Source: Anthoceros angustus (taxonomy: Eukaryota > Streptophyta > Anthocerotopsida > Anthocerotales > Anthocerotaceae). From it: a DNA stretch of 64,000 nucleotides. Shown here piece after piece: positions 53,181 to 64,000 of the stretch. The notes under the pieces are model-generated. The model had not been told where the DNA came from. It did not search any database and worked only from the letters and a program-made list of their open reading frames with translations. Location of the stretch: contig MU008233.1 of NCBI GenBank assembly GCA_010909165.1, forward strand, positions 1-64,000, given 5' to 3'. Numbering within the stretch: the first letter of the stretch is position 1; every line of letters starts with the position of its first letter. The translations under genes and the position numbers were made by a program.

Positions 53181-56131
53181 TCACGGTCGGCCCGCCTGGC
53201 TGCAACAACCAGCTGCGAATCGATGCACACGGTACCCATCCCTTACAACAATGTCTCTTTGTTCAAGCCTTGACATTATCTCCGTGGAACTGTGGCAGTC
53301 ACTGCACATGCGTAGATTCTTCGTTACCACCAGAGGTGTCCCACTCAGTGTTCAAGAGACCAAACGCCAGAGCTAGCTTCTCAGCATGCCCACAAGCGCA
53401 TCTTCCTTTTCCTTCTCAGACACTGGCTTCAACACCAACTTTGTGTGAGGTACGTGGCCTCCTTCCTGCTTCAGACGTGCATTCGTGCTCTCTACCTTAA
53501 GCGCAATATCCTCTCTCCTTTCTCCCACCAAATCTATGTACCTGCTTATTCACCTCAATGCGCCACTGCAGGTTTCTTGTTAGCTCCTGCCCTTCTCTGT
53601 GTTTCAATCCTGTCTACATCGGTCCACCTACCTGCATCTGCGTAGGCATTGGCCATGAGCACATACGCGACGCCTTTGAGGTCCAGCCTAACAATGCTTT
53701 CAAAACACCATCCTCTCTATATCCCCGTGACTTTTGCAGGCATTCAACAAAGACGTCAAGCCCACAACATTACTTTGGCCCTCACATGATAATAGCATCT
53801 TCTCTGCCTCATCTAAATGGCCTGCACGCCCAAGAAGATCAATCATGCAGGTAATGCTCAATAAGGTTTGATGCCATGCTGTTCAGCCATGGAATCAAAG
53901 TGCTTGCGACCCTCGTGGACCAGTCCTCATGACTGCATGCTACTAGAAGGCAAGTAAAGTAGCATCATCAGGCTGAATACCGGCAACTAACATCTCCTCA
54001 AAACAAGCTAGTGCCTTGTGACCTTCATCACAAGTACCATACCCAGATATCAGGGCATTCCATGTCACCACATCCTTTGTGGCCATGCTGTCAAAAACCT
54101 GGCGTGCATCTTCCAGTTCACCACATTTTGCATACATGTCCACCAGGCAGTTGCCCACCACACATCCACTTATCCAGCAGTCCTCTTTCGACAATCTGTG
54201 AGTGCAGCTGCCTGCCCTTCTGTAAGGCACCAGTGCTTGCACAGGCCTTCAGAAGGCAAGCAAAAGTAACATGGTCAGCCAAAATGAGGCCTCCTCCTCC
54301 ATTTGTCCATACACAACAAGCGCCTCTTGGCGAGTCCTTGCTGTGCATACCCAGCAATCAGGGCATTCCATGTCACCACATCCTTTGTGGCCATGTCAAA
54401 AACCTGGCGTGCATCTTCCAGTTCACCACATTTTGCATACATGTCCACCAGGCAGTTGCCCACCATACGTCATCCAGCAGTCCTCTTTCGACAATCTGTG
54501 AGTGCAGCTGCCTGCCCTTCTGTAAGGCACCAGTGCTTGCACAGGCCTTCAGAAGGCAAGCAAAAGTAACATGGTCAGCCAAAATGAGGCCTCCTCCTCC
54601 ATTTGTCCATACACACAAGCGCCTCTTGGCGAGTCCTTGCTGTGCATACCCAGCAATCAGGGCATTCCATGTCACCACATCCTTTGTGGCCATGCTGTCA
54701 AAAACCTGGCGTGCATCTTCCAGTTCACCACATTTTGCATACATGTCCACCAGGCAGTTGCCCACCAGTACGTCATCCAGCAGTCCTCTTTGACAATCTG
54801 TGAGTGCAGCTGCCTGCCCTTCTGTAAGGCACCAGTGCTTGCACAGGCCTTCAGAAGGCAAGCAAAAGTAACATGGTCAGCCAAAATCAGGCCTCCTGCT
54901 CCATTTGTCCATACACAACAAGCGCCTCATGTAGCCTTGCATACCCAGCTATCAGGGCATTCCATGTCACCACATTCTTTTGTCATGCTGTCAAAAACCT
55001 GGCGTGCATCTTTCAGTTCACCACATTTTGCATACCCAGCAATCAGGGCATTCCATGTCACCACATCCTTTGTGCTGTCAAAAACCTGGCGTGCATCTTT
55101 CAGTTGCCACATTTTGCATACATGTCCACCAGGCAGTTGCCAACAAACAAGTTAGTAGGAATGCCACTGCACCACATCACAGTGCACTTTTCTGCCAGAT
55201 TCCAAGTCGGCAAATGCACAAGCTTGAAGGGCAGCTACAAAGACGTGAGCATCCGCTTTCACTCCTGACCTGCGCATTGCATGGTACAGTTGTACGGCCT
55301 CATTAGGTTTCCCATGCTTAGCGTATGCGGAGATTATGGAAGACCACATGAAGGCATCCGGTTTCCCCACCTGGTGAGCACATCCATAGCCTCCTCAAGC
55401 TTACCTCCACCTGCATACATGCGCAAGATATGGTTCCCCACATATGTATTAGACTCGTACCCAAGTTTGATACTGAGATCATGAACCCGTCGCCCCACAA
55501 CCACATCCTTCTTAGCTGTACACAGTTTCAGCACAGTGCAAACGAGAGACAGAGAAATAGGTCTGCTGCCAGAGATTCCAGGGCTCCAACGGCCTCAGAA
55601 AGCTTCCCTGCTGACATAACGTGCTCACGGTTCAGCAGCGTTACGACGCCCATTTCCGATCCTGCACGCCGGTTCAGCTTATCCGGAGAGCTGGACTTGG
55701 AAGGAGAGGCACCATGACCCATCTGCATATCCAAGGAGCTGCTCATCAACCCAAGCTGGCTTAAACATGCTGTTTAACCACAGCACCTCACCGGATCCCT
55801 TACGCCGGAAGTCAGGCGAACGGGAACTCTTCTTATCTCGTCTGTTGTCCCACCACCTGGTAGGGTCCAGAAAAAATTGCTGCCACAAAGATTGTTGCTC
55901 GTGCTCCTGCTCCTGGGAACGACCGGCATCGCTGGAAAACCCGACCCTGCCCACACACTTTCTCGGAAGGGGAGGTGCTGGGGTCCTTACACAGCTGCAC
56001 CTGGAGGATTTGTTTGCCAGGGGTTGACTTCCTAAGATGAGGTGAGCGGGAGCCCCTGGTAGAAGCCCTGCACACACATCAACTGCAATTTGTTGGGTCG
56101 ACAACGGGTCCGATTGCCATACTGTGGCCAT
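53181..56131 (-). pseudogene. PPR copy E: single PDF leader, PLS repeats, DYW:KP domain
   Basis: The likely start is the ATG ending at 56131 (MATVWQSDP). The leader has one complete PDF block (55764-55890), so it may be the ancestral arrangement. PPR repeats follow from about 55530 (VHDLSIKLGYESNTYVGNHI) to about 53950, with four near-identical modules of about 300 bp at 54040-54960 and a shortened fifth. E motifs, a KP box and the terminal domain (53650-53181) follow. The C-terminus reads CSQAGRP: the last Cys-Lys pair has become Gln-Ala, removing a probable zinc ligand. Short indels interrupt the frame often. It lies downstream of and parallel to copy F. Confidence 0.8.
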
Positions 56132-56639
56132 CGTTCAGGGAGCGCAGTCGGAAGATGTCTAACAACCGACTATCGGGGATGCCCAGGTACAGTGCATGAC
56201 CACACCATACGAGCTGTCACCGATGCCGCAGCGTAAGCAACATAATTGAAGTTTCCTTGGCTGCTGTGCGGATTTTTGCCGTCCCGAAGTTTTTGCCCCT
56301 GGCCAGAACAGGTTCACTGATTTGCACGCTGGTGAAGATTTGTCCGGGGGCAGGCGGGAGGATGGGCGTGGAGACGGGCACACAAGGAGGTGGTAGTAGA
56401 CCTGTCCGAATTGGGAAACGAATGATCTAGCAAACAAAAAACGTTGACGACCGCGCACCGTGAACGGTCATAGCGGCCTATGCCCATCGGCTCTGCCATG
56501 TTCTCCGATGCCCATGTGGCATGTTCTGATTCTTTCAGTGACGACGAGAGGTGCCAGGATCAGGATTAGTCAGGATTGTCCAGTTTGGACAGGTATAGAC
56601 TTAAGCAAGCACATTCTCCCTCTCCTCTCCTCATTACTC
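56132..56639 (-). promoter_or_regulatory. 5' flank of PPR copy E
   Basis: The part next to the start (56132-56300) matches the flank of copy C, including CATGACCACACCATACGAGC and CACCGATGCCGCAGC. The remainder to 56639 is not repeated and leads into the 3' end of copy F. I see no clear TATA box. Confidence 0.4.
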
Positions 56640-56645
56640 TCACGG

Positions 56646-57860
56646 TCAACCGGTACAACTGCAACAACCATTTGCGAATCGATGCACCCGGTACCCATCC
56701 CTGACAACAATCTCTCTGTGTCCAATCCTTGTCATGACCTACGTAGAACTGTGGCAGTCACTGCACATCCGTAGATTCTTCGTTATCACCAGAGGTGTGC
56801 CACTCGGAGTGTTCAAGAGACCAAACGCCAGAGCTATTTTCTCAGCATGCCCACAAAGCACATCTTCTTTTTCCTACTCACACAGTGGCTTCAACACCAA
56901 CTTTGTGTGAGGTACATGGCTTCCTTCCTGCTTCAGACGTGCATTCGTGGTCTCGACCTTGAGAGCAATGTCCTCTCACCTTTCTCCCACCACACATCTA
57001 TGTACATCCTTGTTCACCTTAATGGTCGCCACTGCGGGTACCTCAATGGTCGCCACTGCGGGTACCTCAATGGTCGCCACTGCGGGTTTTTTTAACCTCC
57101 TGCTGCCATTCTCAGTTTTTCAATGCTGTCTACATCGGCCCACCTACCTGCATTTGCGTAGGCATTGGCCATGAACACATACCCAGATGCCTGCTGAGGG
57201 TCCAGTTTAACAATGCTTTTAAAACACCACATCGCCCTCTCTATATCCCCGTGACTCTTGCACGCATTCAAGAAAGAGGTCAATCCCACAACATCAAGTT
57301 CCGGCCCTCCCATGATAACAACATGTTCTCTGCCTCATCTAAATGGGCCTGCATGAGAGATCAATCAATGATGCAGTGTGTTATGATTATCGTCAATGGG
57401 GTAGGTTTGATGCCATGCTGTCAATAGCTCAAACATGGAATCAAAGGTGCTTAACTGCGACCCTCGTGGACTGGTCCATGAGCGGTGACTGCACGCTACT
57501 CAGAGGCAACAAGTAAGAGTAGAACCCATCAGGCGGCGATGAATACACCGGCAACTAACATCTCCATCAAAACAAGCTAGTGCCTTCTGTGACCTGTCAC
57601 CACATTCCATACCCAGATATCAGGGCATTCTAAGTCACCACATTCTTTGTGTTCATCGTCGTTAAACACTCAAGGCGTGCATCTACAGTTCACACGCAGT
57701 AATTTGTATACATATCCGCCTGTGCAGTGCCCACCACTACGTTATCCAAGCAGCGGTTACCATAACGATGATCGACAAGTCATCAAGGCAGTAATGGCCC
57801 TTTCCTCATGAGCAGGCACCAACGCGAGCTGCATTGTGCTGTAAGGCAAGCAGCACATGG
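56646..57860 (-). pseudogene. PPR copy F: truncated relic with DYW:KP domain
   Basis: Only the last PPR/E motifs and terminal domain remain. Minus 57313-57092 reads FLNACKSHGDIERAMWCFKS and YVFMANAYANAGRWADVDSI, then a frameshift. The KP box region is expanded by a 24-bp triplication, and HAEK-, CSDCH-like and CCSCTG sequence follows. A CGA-to-TGA change ends the frame at 56646-56648, two residues before the usual GRP end. Above 57360 similarity fades through heavy indels to about 57860. It is the most diverged copy. Confidence 0.75.
57021..57092 (-). repeat. 24-bp in-frame triplication of the KP-box segment in copy F
   Basis: AATGGTCGCCACTGCGGGTA starts at 57021, 57045 and 57069. On the minus strand each unit encodes PAVATIEV, the core of the KP box, once in every other copy. 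The 24-bp period keeps the frame. Confidence 0.9.
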
Positions 57861-58209
57861 TTCGCCAAAGGTGTAAGAACTAGCTCGCATAGGATAACAC
57901 GCTCCTGGGCAACTATTGTGATCAAACTTACGCTTCAGCGCATACGCGGGCCCAGGAGGCAATGGATGGCACACGCACAGCACCACCGGCTTAGATAGGC
58001 TCCAAGTACACATCGGCCAATATGGCATGAATTTTTGAGTTGCTACATATATAGCTCTTAGCTAGGCAACTATCAGGAGGTGTATCTAGACTCGGGATAG
58101 CCCTAGCACAAATGGTCCTAGTATATCCTAATATACTAGAGTGCAGTGAGGATGTGAATCTCGGTCAACGCTCCCCTTCTGACTAAAGCTACTTACCGCC
58201 AAGATCCGA
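57861..58209. other. Unassigned spacer between PPR copy F and a copia element
   Basis: No coding similarity. Contains GTCCTAGTATATCCTAATAT near 58109 and AT-rich DNA. It could include the remnant of the copia 3' side, but nothing recognisable from RNase H or an LTR is present. Confidence 0.4.
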
Positions 58210-58283
58210 ACAGTAATAACTTGAAACTGCTTGTTACAATACCGAGTTTTGGTAGAAGATATCCGCTCACCTTCATCTCCTGG

Positions 58284-58559
58284 TCAAGGGAGGGAGATCC
58301 GACCGCGCCCTTTGAGACTGTCATCTGTTTTAACTACTGTGGAGAAGGTCTCCTCGTAGTCCAAAATTTCTTTCACCGAGGTGAAACCATGAAATACTTG
58401 GTCCGCACTTATTCCTTTCCAGATCCGCCAAGTGAGGCCATTGTACTTCTTCTTGAGAAGTCCACTTGCAACACGGCTTTTCCCAGGGTAAACCAACCAA
58501 CGCCCAAACGTTGTTTTCGAGCACATCGAATTATATTCCCGATTATGAATAGCGTTCAT
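58284..58559 (-). pseudogene. Copia reverse transcriptase N-terminal part
   Basis: NNVWALVGLPWEK and KCGPSISWFH-type frames alternate with KKKYNGL and EILDYEETFSTVVKTDDSL. Together they spell the start of copia RVT_2 (W-x-L-V-x-L-P, G-C-K-W, L-D-Y-E-E-T-F-S-P-V-V). The polymerase palm is missing. Confidence 0.8.
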
Positions 58560-58879
58560 TCCAACTCACCTTCGTGTCCGCTTTCGCGGCTTCCTCAATT
58601 GTGAGCGGGATATCATCTTCGAGGAAGAAAACACCATTCGTCCGGTCATTTCGCCATGTTGAGTCGGCATTCTCGAGACCTTCCGCTGGCGCCGGACCCT
58701 TGTCGGACCGCCCCTAATAGCCGGCCGCTAATTAACGTTAAGTTCGTCCCTGCATCCTCGATCAATGCCGGAACTAACTCCTCAACTTACTGTTTTGCTT
58801 GCCGCTCTAAGAAGTTCTTCCGGCTTCCTCCTCCGGAATTCCTGCCGTTGAGATAATAGGTGGCACGACCTCACCCGTC

Positions 58880-59660
58880 ACGAGATGTCTCCTCTACCAA
58901 CACCTCCTGCGTGTGGTGATCCACTGTCATGTTGACCCAGTGGATCTGGGATGCGAAGGTGTCTCGGATAAACCTGTAGTTGAGGAATCCGTAACAAGGC
59001 AGTACTGCGATGATTTCCAATGTTGTTCTCGTGAGCCAATATCACATCTGAACTTTCATCTGTCTGCCCCGCTTTGCCGACGGATCCCACAATCAGCCTT
59101 CGCCATTTCGCATAGCCAATGAAGTCGCACTGTGATGCTTGGTCCGTTGGCCAGTCAACTTCTTCCTTCCTTCCTAGCTTGCTTAGAACGTGCATGCATA
59201 TGCTATATACAAACAAACACTCTCAAGTATGAGACACTTGGTTTCTCACCAAACCAAGCTTCATGGGGTGTCATAGAGCCACCTAGCGCCATGGTAATTG
59301 ACATATTCATGCGTGTACGCGCGCATACGCAAAAATATTTTGGCATCACTTTCCTAGCATACTCCTAGCGCCATTGCGAGATGCGATTCTTCCGCGATCC
59401 TCGCTGCGGCATGTACCTTGTCGTCAACGCCTCTCAATTCGGCGGTGCATTCATCCTTGAAGAGTTTACTCAAATACTCTCCTCCCCATCGGTTCGAAGT
59501 TTCTTCAACTTCTTTCCTGCTTTGTTTCTCCGATGCATACGAACATCGAAATGCTTGAGGCGTCACTCTTCTTCCAGGAAGTACACCTTTTCTCTGCTTT
59601 GTAGTCGTCGATAAGCGAAATATAGTATCTACTTTGTATCATCCTTGCTTCCACTTGCAT
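58880..59660 (-). pseudogene. Copia integrase core and C-terminal region
   Basis: RYYISLIDDYKAEKR (about 59600-59640) holds the first catalytic Asp. Then GGEYLSKLFKDECTAE (about 59455-59500) and TPHEAWFGEKPSVSYLRV (about 59225-59285) follow, the last being the C-terminal marker of copia integrase. The frame is broken between them. Confidence 0.8.
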
Positions 59661-60110
59661 TGGTCCAAAAGATCGAGTGGACAAGTTCCAAGACTTCTTT
59701 TGCTCTCTTCGTGAAACATAAGACCTTGGGATGCTTGCCTTTCATACAAGCGTCACAGACCAAGTTCTTACGGAGCTCCATGCATCACGAGCTTCTTAGC
59801 TCCATCTCCGGAGAAACTTCAAGTTGGTATGCCCAAACCGTCTATGCCACGATGAGGCATTTCCACCTTTCTCAAACCAGAACCTCTTGGTCGTCGAACC
59901 TCCATCTGGTACAAGTTCCACACGGTGGCCTTTTGCCACCACATCGCTGCATCGACCATTCTTGAACAAAACTTCCTTCTTCGTAAAAGGACCACCTGCA
60001 GGTCAATGGTGCCACGGACATGAGATTTCTACGTGAGTGCGGTACAAAGCAGCGCTCCTTCCATTGCCTTGACCTCGTCGAGCGAACTCCCCACACCCTC
60101 GGCGCCTATC
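59660..60110 (-). pseudogene. Copia GAG-pre-integrase and protease end
   Basis: SRRNLMSVA (near 60030) marks the end of the protease. FKNGRCSDVVAKG, then WHRRFGHTNLK and LVCDACMKGKHPKV give the H-H-C-C zinc-binding pattern of the pre-integrase domain. Confidence 0.75.
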
Positions 60111-60243
60111 TCTGCTCGTTCCCTAGGGGCGCTGTCTTCTCCCTCCTGTAGTCTTGAAGGAGCTCCTTATCCTTCACCATAAAGGATGTACATGCGAGAA
60201 TCTATCGTCGGTGTCGTTTAACGTCTTGTGCAGCGTGCGACCG

Positions 60244-60760
60244 CTATACGGCGTTGCCTCGCAACCTCACCTTTACTCTCACCCTCCGTGAGATGTGCGG
60301 TCTTCGATCCTTGCAATCCTTCTCATAATGACCATACTTGAAGCATTTACCTTGTCCCTCTTCACTATTCTCTTGTCCTTTGTCCCTGCGAGGACTCCCA
60401 CCTTGTCCTTGTTCGGTTGTTCCGTCCCTTCCCTTGATGAACATCGCCATGCTCCGGACTGTTGAAGATCCCCATTGCGTCCAATGGCGAGTCTCCGCCA
60501 ACATCTTAGAGGTGACCTCCTCCCATGTGAGAGTGTCTTGGGCTATTAGGAAATCTATGAACCGACCAAGCTTGGGCATAGAACGCGATATAGAAACATC
60601 TCTCATGTAACATGGCAATCGTAAGGAGGTTAATATCGAACTCCCCTTCGTGTTGCAACCCTTTAAAACCCACTCGGTACCTAAATCACGCCAAAGCAAT
60701 CACGGTCTCCTTACAATGGACCATTCTTGGCCCCTGACTAAGTCATGAACAACACAATTG
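60244..60760 (-). pseudogene. Copia gag with zinc knuckle
   Basis: The open frame 60699-60244 has LPCYMRDVSISRSMPKLGRF and LTWEEVTSKMLAE, typical of UBN2 gag. A Gln/Gly/Arg-rich stretch and KCFKYGHYEKDCKDR follow, a CCHC knuckle whose second Cys reads Tyr. The protein would package the element RNA. Confidence 0.75.
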
Positions 60761-60798
60761 AGGCATACACTAGACAACGGTCGGGCGGCTGGCGGCTG

Positions 60799-60810
60799 GA
60801 TACCATGTGA
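60799..60810 (-). other. Primer-binding site of the minus-strand copia element
   Basis: The minus strand reads TGGTATCCAGCC just after CTTCACA, close to the plant copia consensus TGGTATCAGAGC. The 5' LTR should lie at higher coordinates; its outer limit cannot be fixed (at most about 150 bp before unrelated coding DNA). Confidence 0.6.
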
Positions 60811-60959
60811 AGAGGGACGTTTTAAATGTGCACTTGCAAAATGGCACCGATAGACACATGGCATAATGAAGTTTATGTGGAATCCTAATACATTGGATCC
60901 GGTTACTCATGCGGGCTATTCGGTCTCAAGGCCTGAGCGAGCGGAATCTAAAACTACAG

Positions 60960-63900
60960 CTAGGTTTTCATCGCTCCAATTCTTCTTAAATCAAAATCAT
61001 TCTCACCCAAAGCGTTGTCATCGTTGTTAACCTCCGCTTGGACATGTGATGGCGTGGGAGGTTGCCATATGGTATCCAGGCGTTTGTCCTTCCTCCAACA
61101 ATTCGCGTTGGTCTTCATCCTCACGGCACTCAAAGAAACAACTTGGGCCTTTGAACAATCCTTTTCACTTATACAAACCTCCTTTGCCCAGAACTGCGAA
61201 GGGCCGTTGCGGTGGGGCTCGAAGGTGAGCTCTTCTTCAGCGTCCGGGAGAACCTCGTATCCGTGGATGCTGGGGATGTATCCGGCCGTAAGTAAAATGC
61301 CTTGATGGCGATCGGTTTCTTCCACATAGCAAATGCTAATATTGTGCCACTTCGAGCATCGTCCACCACCAGTCCCCTTCTTTTGAGAAGGTCTTGATTA
61401 ATTTCATCATCAGCCCAAGAGGCCTTTGGTATGGGCATACCACCAACTTGTCGTGTGACAAGTACACCTGCTTCTTTACCACGGTGTCATGTCCTATTAC
61501 AGACCTCCCATTGTTGAAAGTGCCATGCATGGCATTCGGCATCATCGGAGCTCTATCCTTTGAACACCCATCCTTCAAGCCCCATCCAAGCGGTCACATA
61601 CTCCTTTTTCAAATCCGCTATCATTGCTCATGTTGGTTTTATCCCACACGAAAGACACCAGCCACCCTTCTTACACCACTGCATCGATTCCCGTCTTGTG
61701 TGGGCTTCCTCCACTCCATGCATGACAATCATGCGGAAGTCTTGTAGTTTTCTCATGGCGGAAAAGCGTACTCAACATAGTGGCATCCATCCGTTTGTCC
61801 ATAGGCCCAATATCAAAGCCTCAGGCACATCCATGACTACCTCACAGAAGGTAGCCCCGCATCTCCAAAATATCTCGCTTCTCCACTTGGTAATGAACCT
61901 CCTTCTCGATCACGAGGAGCGTAAAATGTGCAGCCCTTCATGAAGATCTCATATACGCGCATTTCGTCTTCAAACTCTTCCAATTATTGATCTCAAAATG
62001 AAATTCTTAAAGTCCTCGGCATTTTACGCAAGTTGTCTATATCCTTCAATTCTTTTGCAGGCAAAAGAGTATAAGTGCATACAGTGTGCGAAACATTGCA
62101 CTCGTAGATCTCAAAGGCATGGTGAGGCCGGCCGGCGCCTCCTCTCTGAGTTCTATGGAGTGGATCTGGCCGTGGCCGCCTTGACAAGTCGGTCCCACAT
62201 CACATGTGGAAGTGGCCTCGGCCAGGCGCTGCAAGAAGGTTAGGGTTTAAACGACGACATATGAGAGAATCAGCGATGGGTAGTATGGCACACCTTCCCG
62301 GTGAATGCCGTCTGGAACCGAGCTATCATTTCGTCGGTCGAATGCAAAGGATATTCCGCCTAACCTCTTGAATGATGAGCCCAAGTGTTTACCATAGCCA
62401 CTTGTATAACATGAAACTTCTTCCAAGGTAATCTCATCATCCATACCTTTTAGGTCGATAATACATCAACACCTTCTCTCATGAGTATCCTGGCCGCACT
62501 CTCAGTGGAATCCCTTGGAGCGATTTCCACGGCTTTGCTAGCATATCCTTGACTTCACGTAAGCGTGTCAACAACAAGCCTCCTCTTGTACCTTCCGTTT
62601 GCCCTTCTTACTTGTTCGAGAACATGTTTCTCTCGGCAATTCTCCGACCTCCCATTTTGAAAATATTCGATCCACGTTGTCCCAAACCTTCCCCTCTGTT
62701 TGGCAATGCATAAGATGTGGGTCCGATTGTCCACCTTATTACGCTTGTAACATCGTCTTCCACCTCTCGTCCTCAATCAAGCCCAATACGGTATAGGTTG
62801 AATTTCCAATTCATGGTCATCTGGACATCATCTACTTTGGCAATAAGCAATTCGTCCCTCAAGTACGACGCTCAATGAAGGACATCTTCTTCCTATCGAC
62901 ATCGTATTGTGATGCATTGCATACTCGCATTTCGCCATCGACCCACAATACACATGAGCTTCCACATATTGGAAGCGTGTTTTCCCAGATATATCGCCAA
63001 ATGTTTCATGGCTGCAAAGGTATGGTTCCCACCAAGAACCCCATAACATATTTCTTACGAACCTTTTCCGTCCAACTTGCGAGGTTGTCACACTCGTCGG
63101 GTCGATCATGCAAAGAGGAACAACACGCCCTCCTCAATCCTTCCCTTGATATTACACGAGCCAAATAATTTGCCCATGCCTCGTCCACTCTCCTTATCTG
63201 CGCATCGGTGTAATATGGGATCTTTGGTTTCAAATTCTCCAACTTCACTAATCATTTCTGAACCACCTTCTTGGAGTAAGTGAGTCCCGAATTCGTGTCA
63301 AAGTGCATCTCGGATAGCATCCTCCTTTCCTCGTTCATAAGAACATGAGCAGTGGCAATGTTTTCCGGATGGTCCCCTTTCCTCCATCTCTCTTGACTTC
63401 TTCTTCCCACTACACTGCCGCCCTTTCGTCGTCCGCTTCGGCGAGAGACATCGTAGGTGCTCTTGTCTTTCCACCTCGCTCCACACATCATCGGCTCCTC
63501 TTCCGCCTGGTGCGGCCGGCCGGCGCTCCTCCTCCTTCCAGTGCAGTGGGCACCCAGGCCGGCGGCGGCGCCTAGTCCATCTCCCAGGCGGACAAACCGG
63601 TTTGGGTTTGGGGTCATCAGTCTTCCCCATCCGCTGAGTCGGGCGCGGCCACGGCGCCCGATTGTCATCCGCATCGATGCGGCCGGAACAAACCGCAGTT
63701 GAGGATGTCCTCCATCCCTATCCTCATCTTGGTCGCTGACCCTTCTCCATCTGAATGACCCAGCACATCTGGGATCGGGCCATCATCCTCGTCGGATGGT
63801 CCCAGTTCACTATCGCATCACTTAGCTACGCATCATCCTCATTCTGTTGTTGCTCTCTCGCTCTCCTCATAGACAATACGCGCTGTGTGCCTGTGATCCG

Positions 63901-64000
63901 ACACCTTTTCCACAGCGATCGATAAGAGCTCTTCCTACAGGGTGGCTGAAGCGACAAACATGATCGTCGGAGGAGAAAGCACATCATCGGACACAAACTC
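60960..64000 (-). pseudogene. Broken gene with possible C-terminal N4/N6 DNA methyltransferase domain
   Basis: Minus-strand coding-like pieces follow one another with frequent frame changes. They are DSELGPSDEDDGPIPDVLGH (about 63800-63745), an Arg/Gly-rich region to 63300, WLVKLENLKPKIPYYTDAQI and ANYLARVISREGL (about 63250-63150). Then come FQYVEAHVYCGSMAKCEYAM (about 62960), LPAKELKDIDNLRKMPRTLR (about 62050) and FYAPRDREGGSLPSGEARYF (about 61900). The methyltransferase-like block follows and the piece ends near 60960. The order and spacing suggest one gene of about 900 residues, with its start beyond the window's right edge or near 63830. I do not recognise the N-terminal part. It could be a fern-specific family or a repeat-borne gene. 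Confidence 0.45.
61169..61834 (-). pseudogene. Putative N4/N6-type (beta-class) methyltransferase domain
   Basis: MDVPEAL (61834 downward) could be a degenerate DPPY-type motif IV. Then WDKTNMSNDSGFEKG (about 61650) and NAMHGTFNNGRSVIGHDTVV (about 61540). QRPLGLMMKLIKTFSKEGDW (about 61430-61370) is followed by VVDDARSGT and KPIAIKAF. This resembles the family's KPxxLxxxLIxxxSxxGDxVLDPFxGxGT and IGIE segments (motifs X and I). Motif IV before motif I is the beta-class order. The residues that would bind AdoMet are imperfect (ARSGT for FxGxGT), so activity is doubtful as written. Confidence 0.4.

Larger units (their letters stand above)
58210..60810 (-). mobile_element. Ty1/copia retrotransposon, minus orientation, 3'-truncated
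   Basis: From a primer-binding site at 60799-60810 the minus strand runs through gag, protease remnant, pre-integrase, integrase and the N-terminal part of reverse transcriptase. It stops at about 58210, before the YVDD catalytic loop. RNase H and the 3' LTR are absent. It is a different lineage from the element at 13217 by sequence. Confidence 0.85.

Overview
This is nuclear DNA of a land plant with a repeat-rich genome. A fern is the best fit; a lycophyte or hornwort is possible. The main evidence is a family of PLS-type pentatricopeptide repeat (PPR) genes. Their C-terminal domain has a KP box (KKPAVATIEV) where most DYW proteins have a PG box, and it ends in Gly-Arg-Pro instead of Asp-Tyr-Trp. 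Those are the hallmarks of the DYW:KP class, known from hornworts, lycophytes and ferns and linked there to U-to-C organelle RNA editing. Plant CACTA, MULE, copia and gypsy transposons fill most of the rest.

Layout. 1-890: nothing recognised. 890-7000: a ~92-bp satellite split by a 5.2-kb CACTA transposon that carries a captured piece of a BT1-like plastid/mitochondrial carrier gene. 7000-11330: degenerate tandem repeats and unassigned DNA. 11320-12311: a gypsy gag remnant on the minus strand. 13000-19750: a rearranged copia element with a tandemly duplicated 3' part. 20900-40430: the PPR cluster, arranged as gene A (+), spacer, gene D (-), a head-to-head junction, gene B (+), spacer, gene C (-). 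This is a tandem duplication of an inverted gene pair. 40690-45500: a MULE-type element with terminal inverted repeats and a duplicated transposase. 45500-47380: minisatellites. 47530-52873: a gypsy element with both LTRs. 53180-57860: two more PPR copies, E and F. 58200-60810: a copia element on the minus strand, truncated in its reverse transcriptase. 60960-64000: a broken minus-strand gene with a possible N4/N6-type DNA methyltransferase domain.

The most interesting feature is the predicted architecture of the PPR family. The leader of copies A, C and E carries a block (LWQQFFLDPTRWWDNRRDKK, then PDF, then EVLWL) that matches the PDF motif of plant organellar single-stranded DNA-binding (OSB) proteins. 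A PLS array and a DYW:KP domain follow. The protein would therefore join an OSB-type nucleic-acid-binding motif, sequence-specific PPR repeats and a putative editing domain.

A general warning applies. Almost every coding region is broken by 1-8 nt indels. Paralogous copies differ mostly by short gaps and seldom by substitutions. This could be real decay, but it could also be uncorrected long-read consensus error in repeats. No PPR copy is intact end to end as written. Copy B (PPR array) and copy C (C-terminal domain) are the best preserved.
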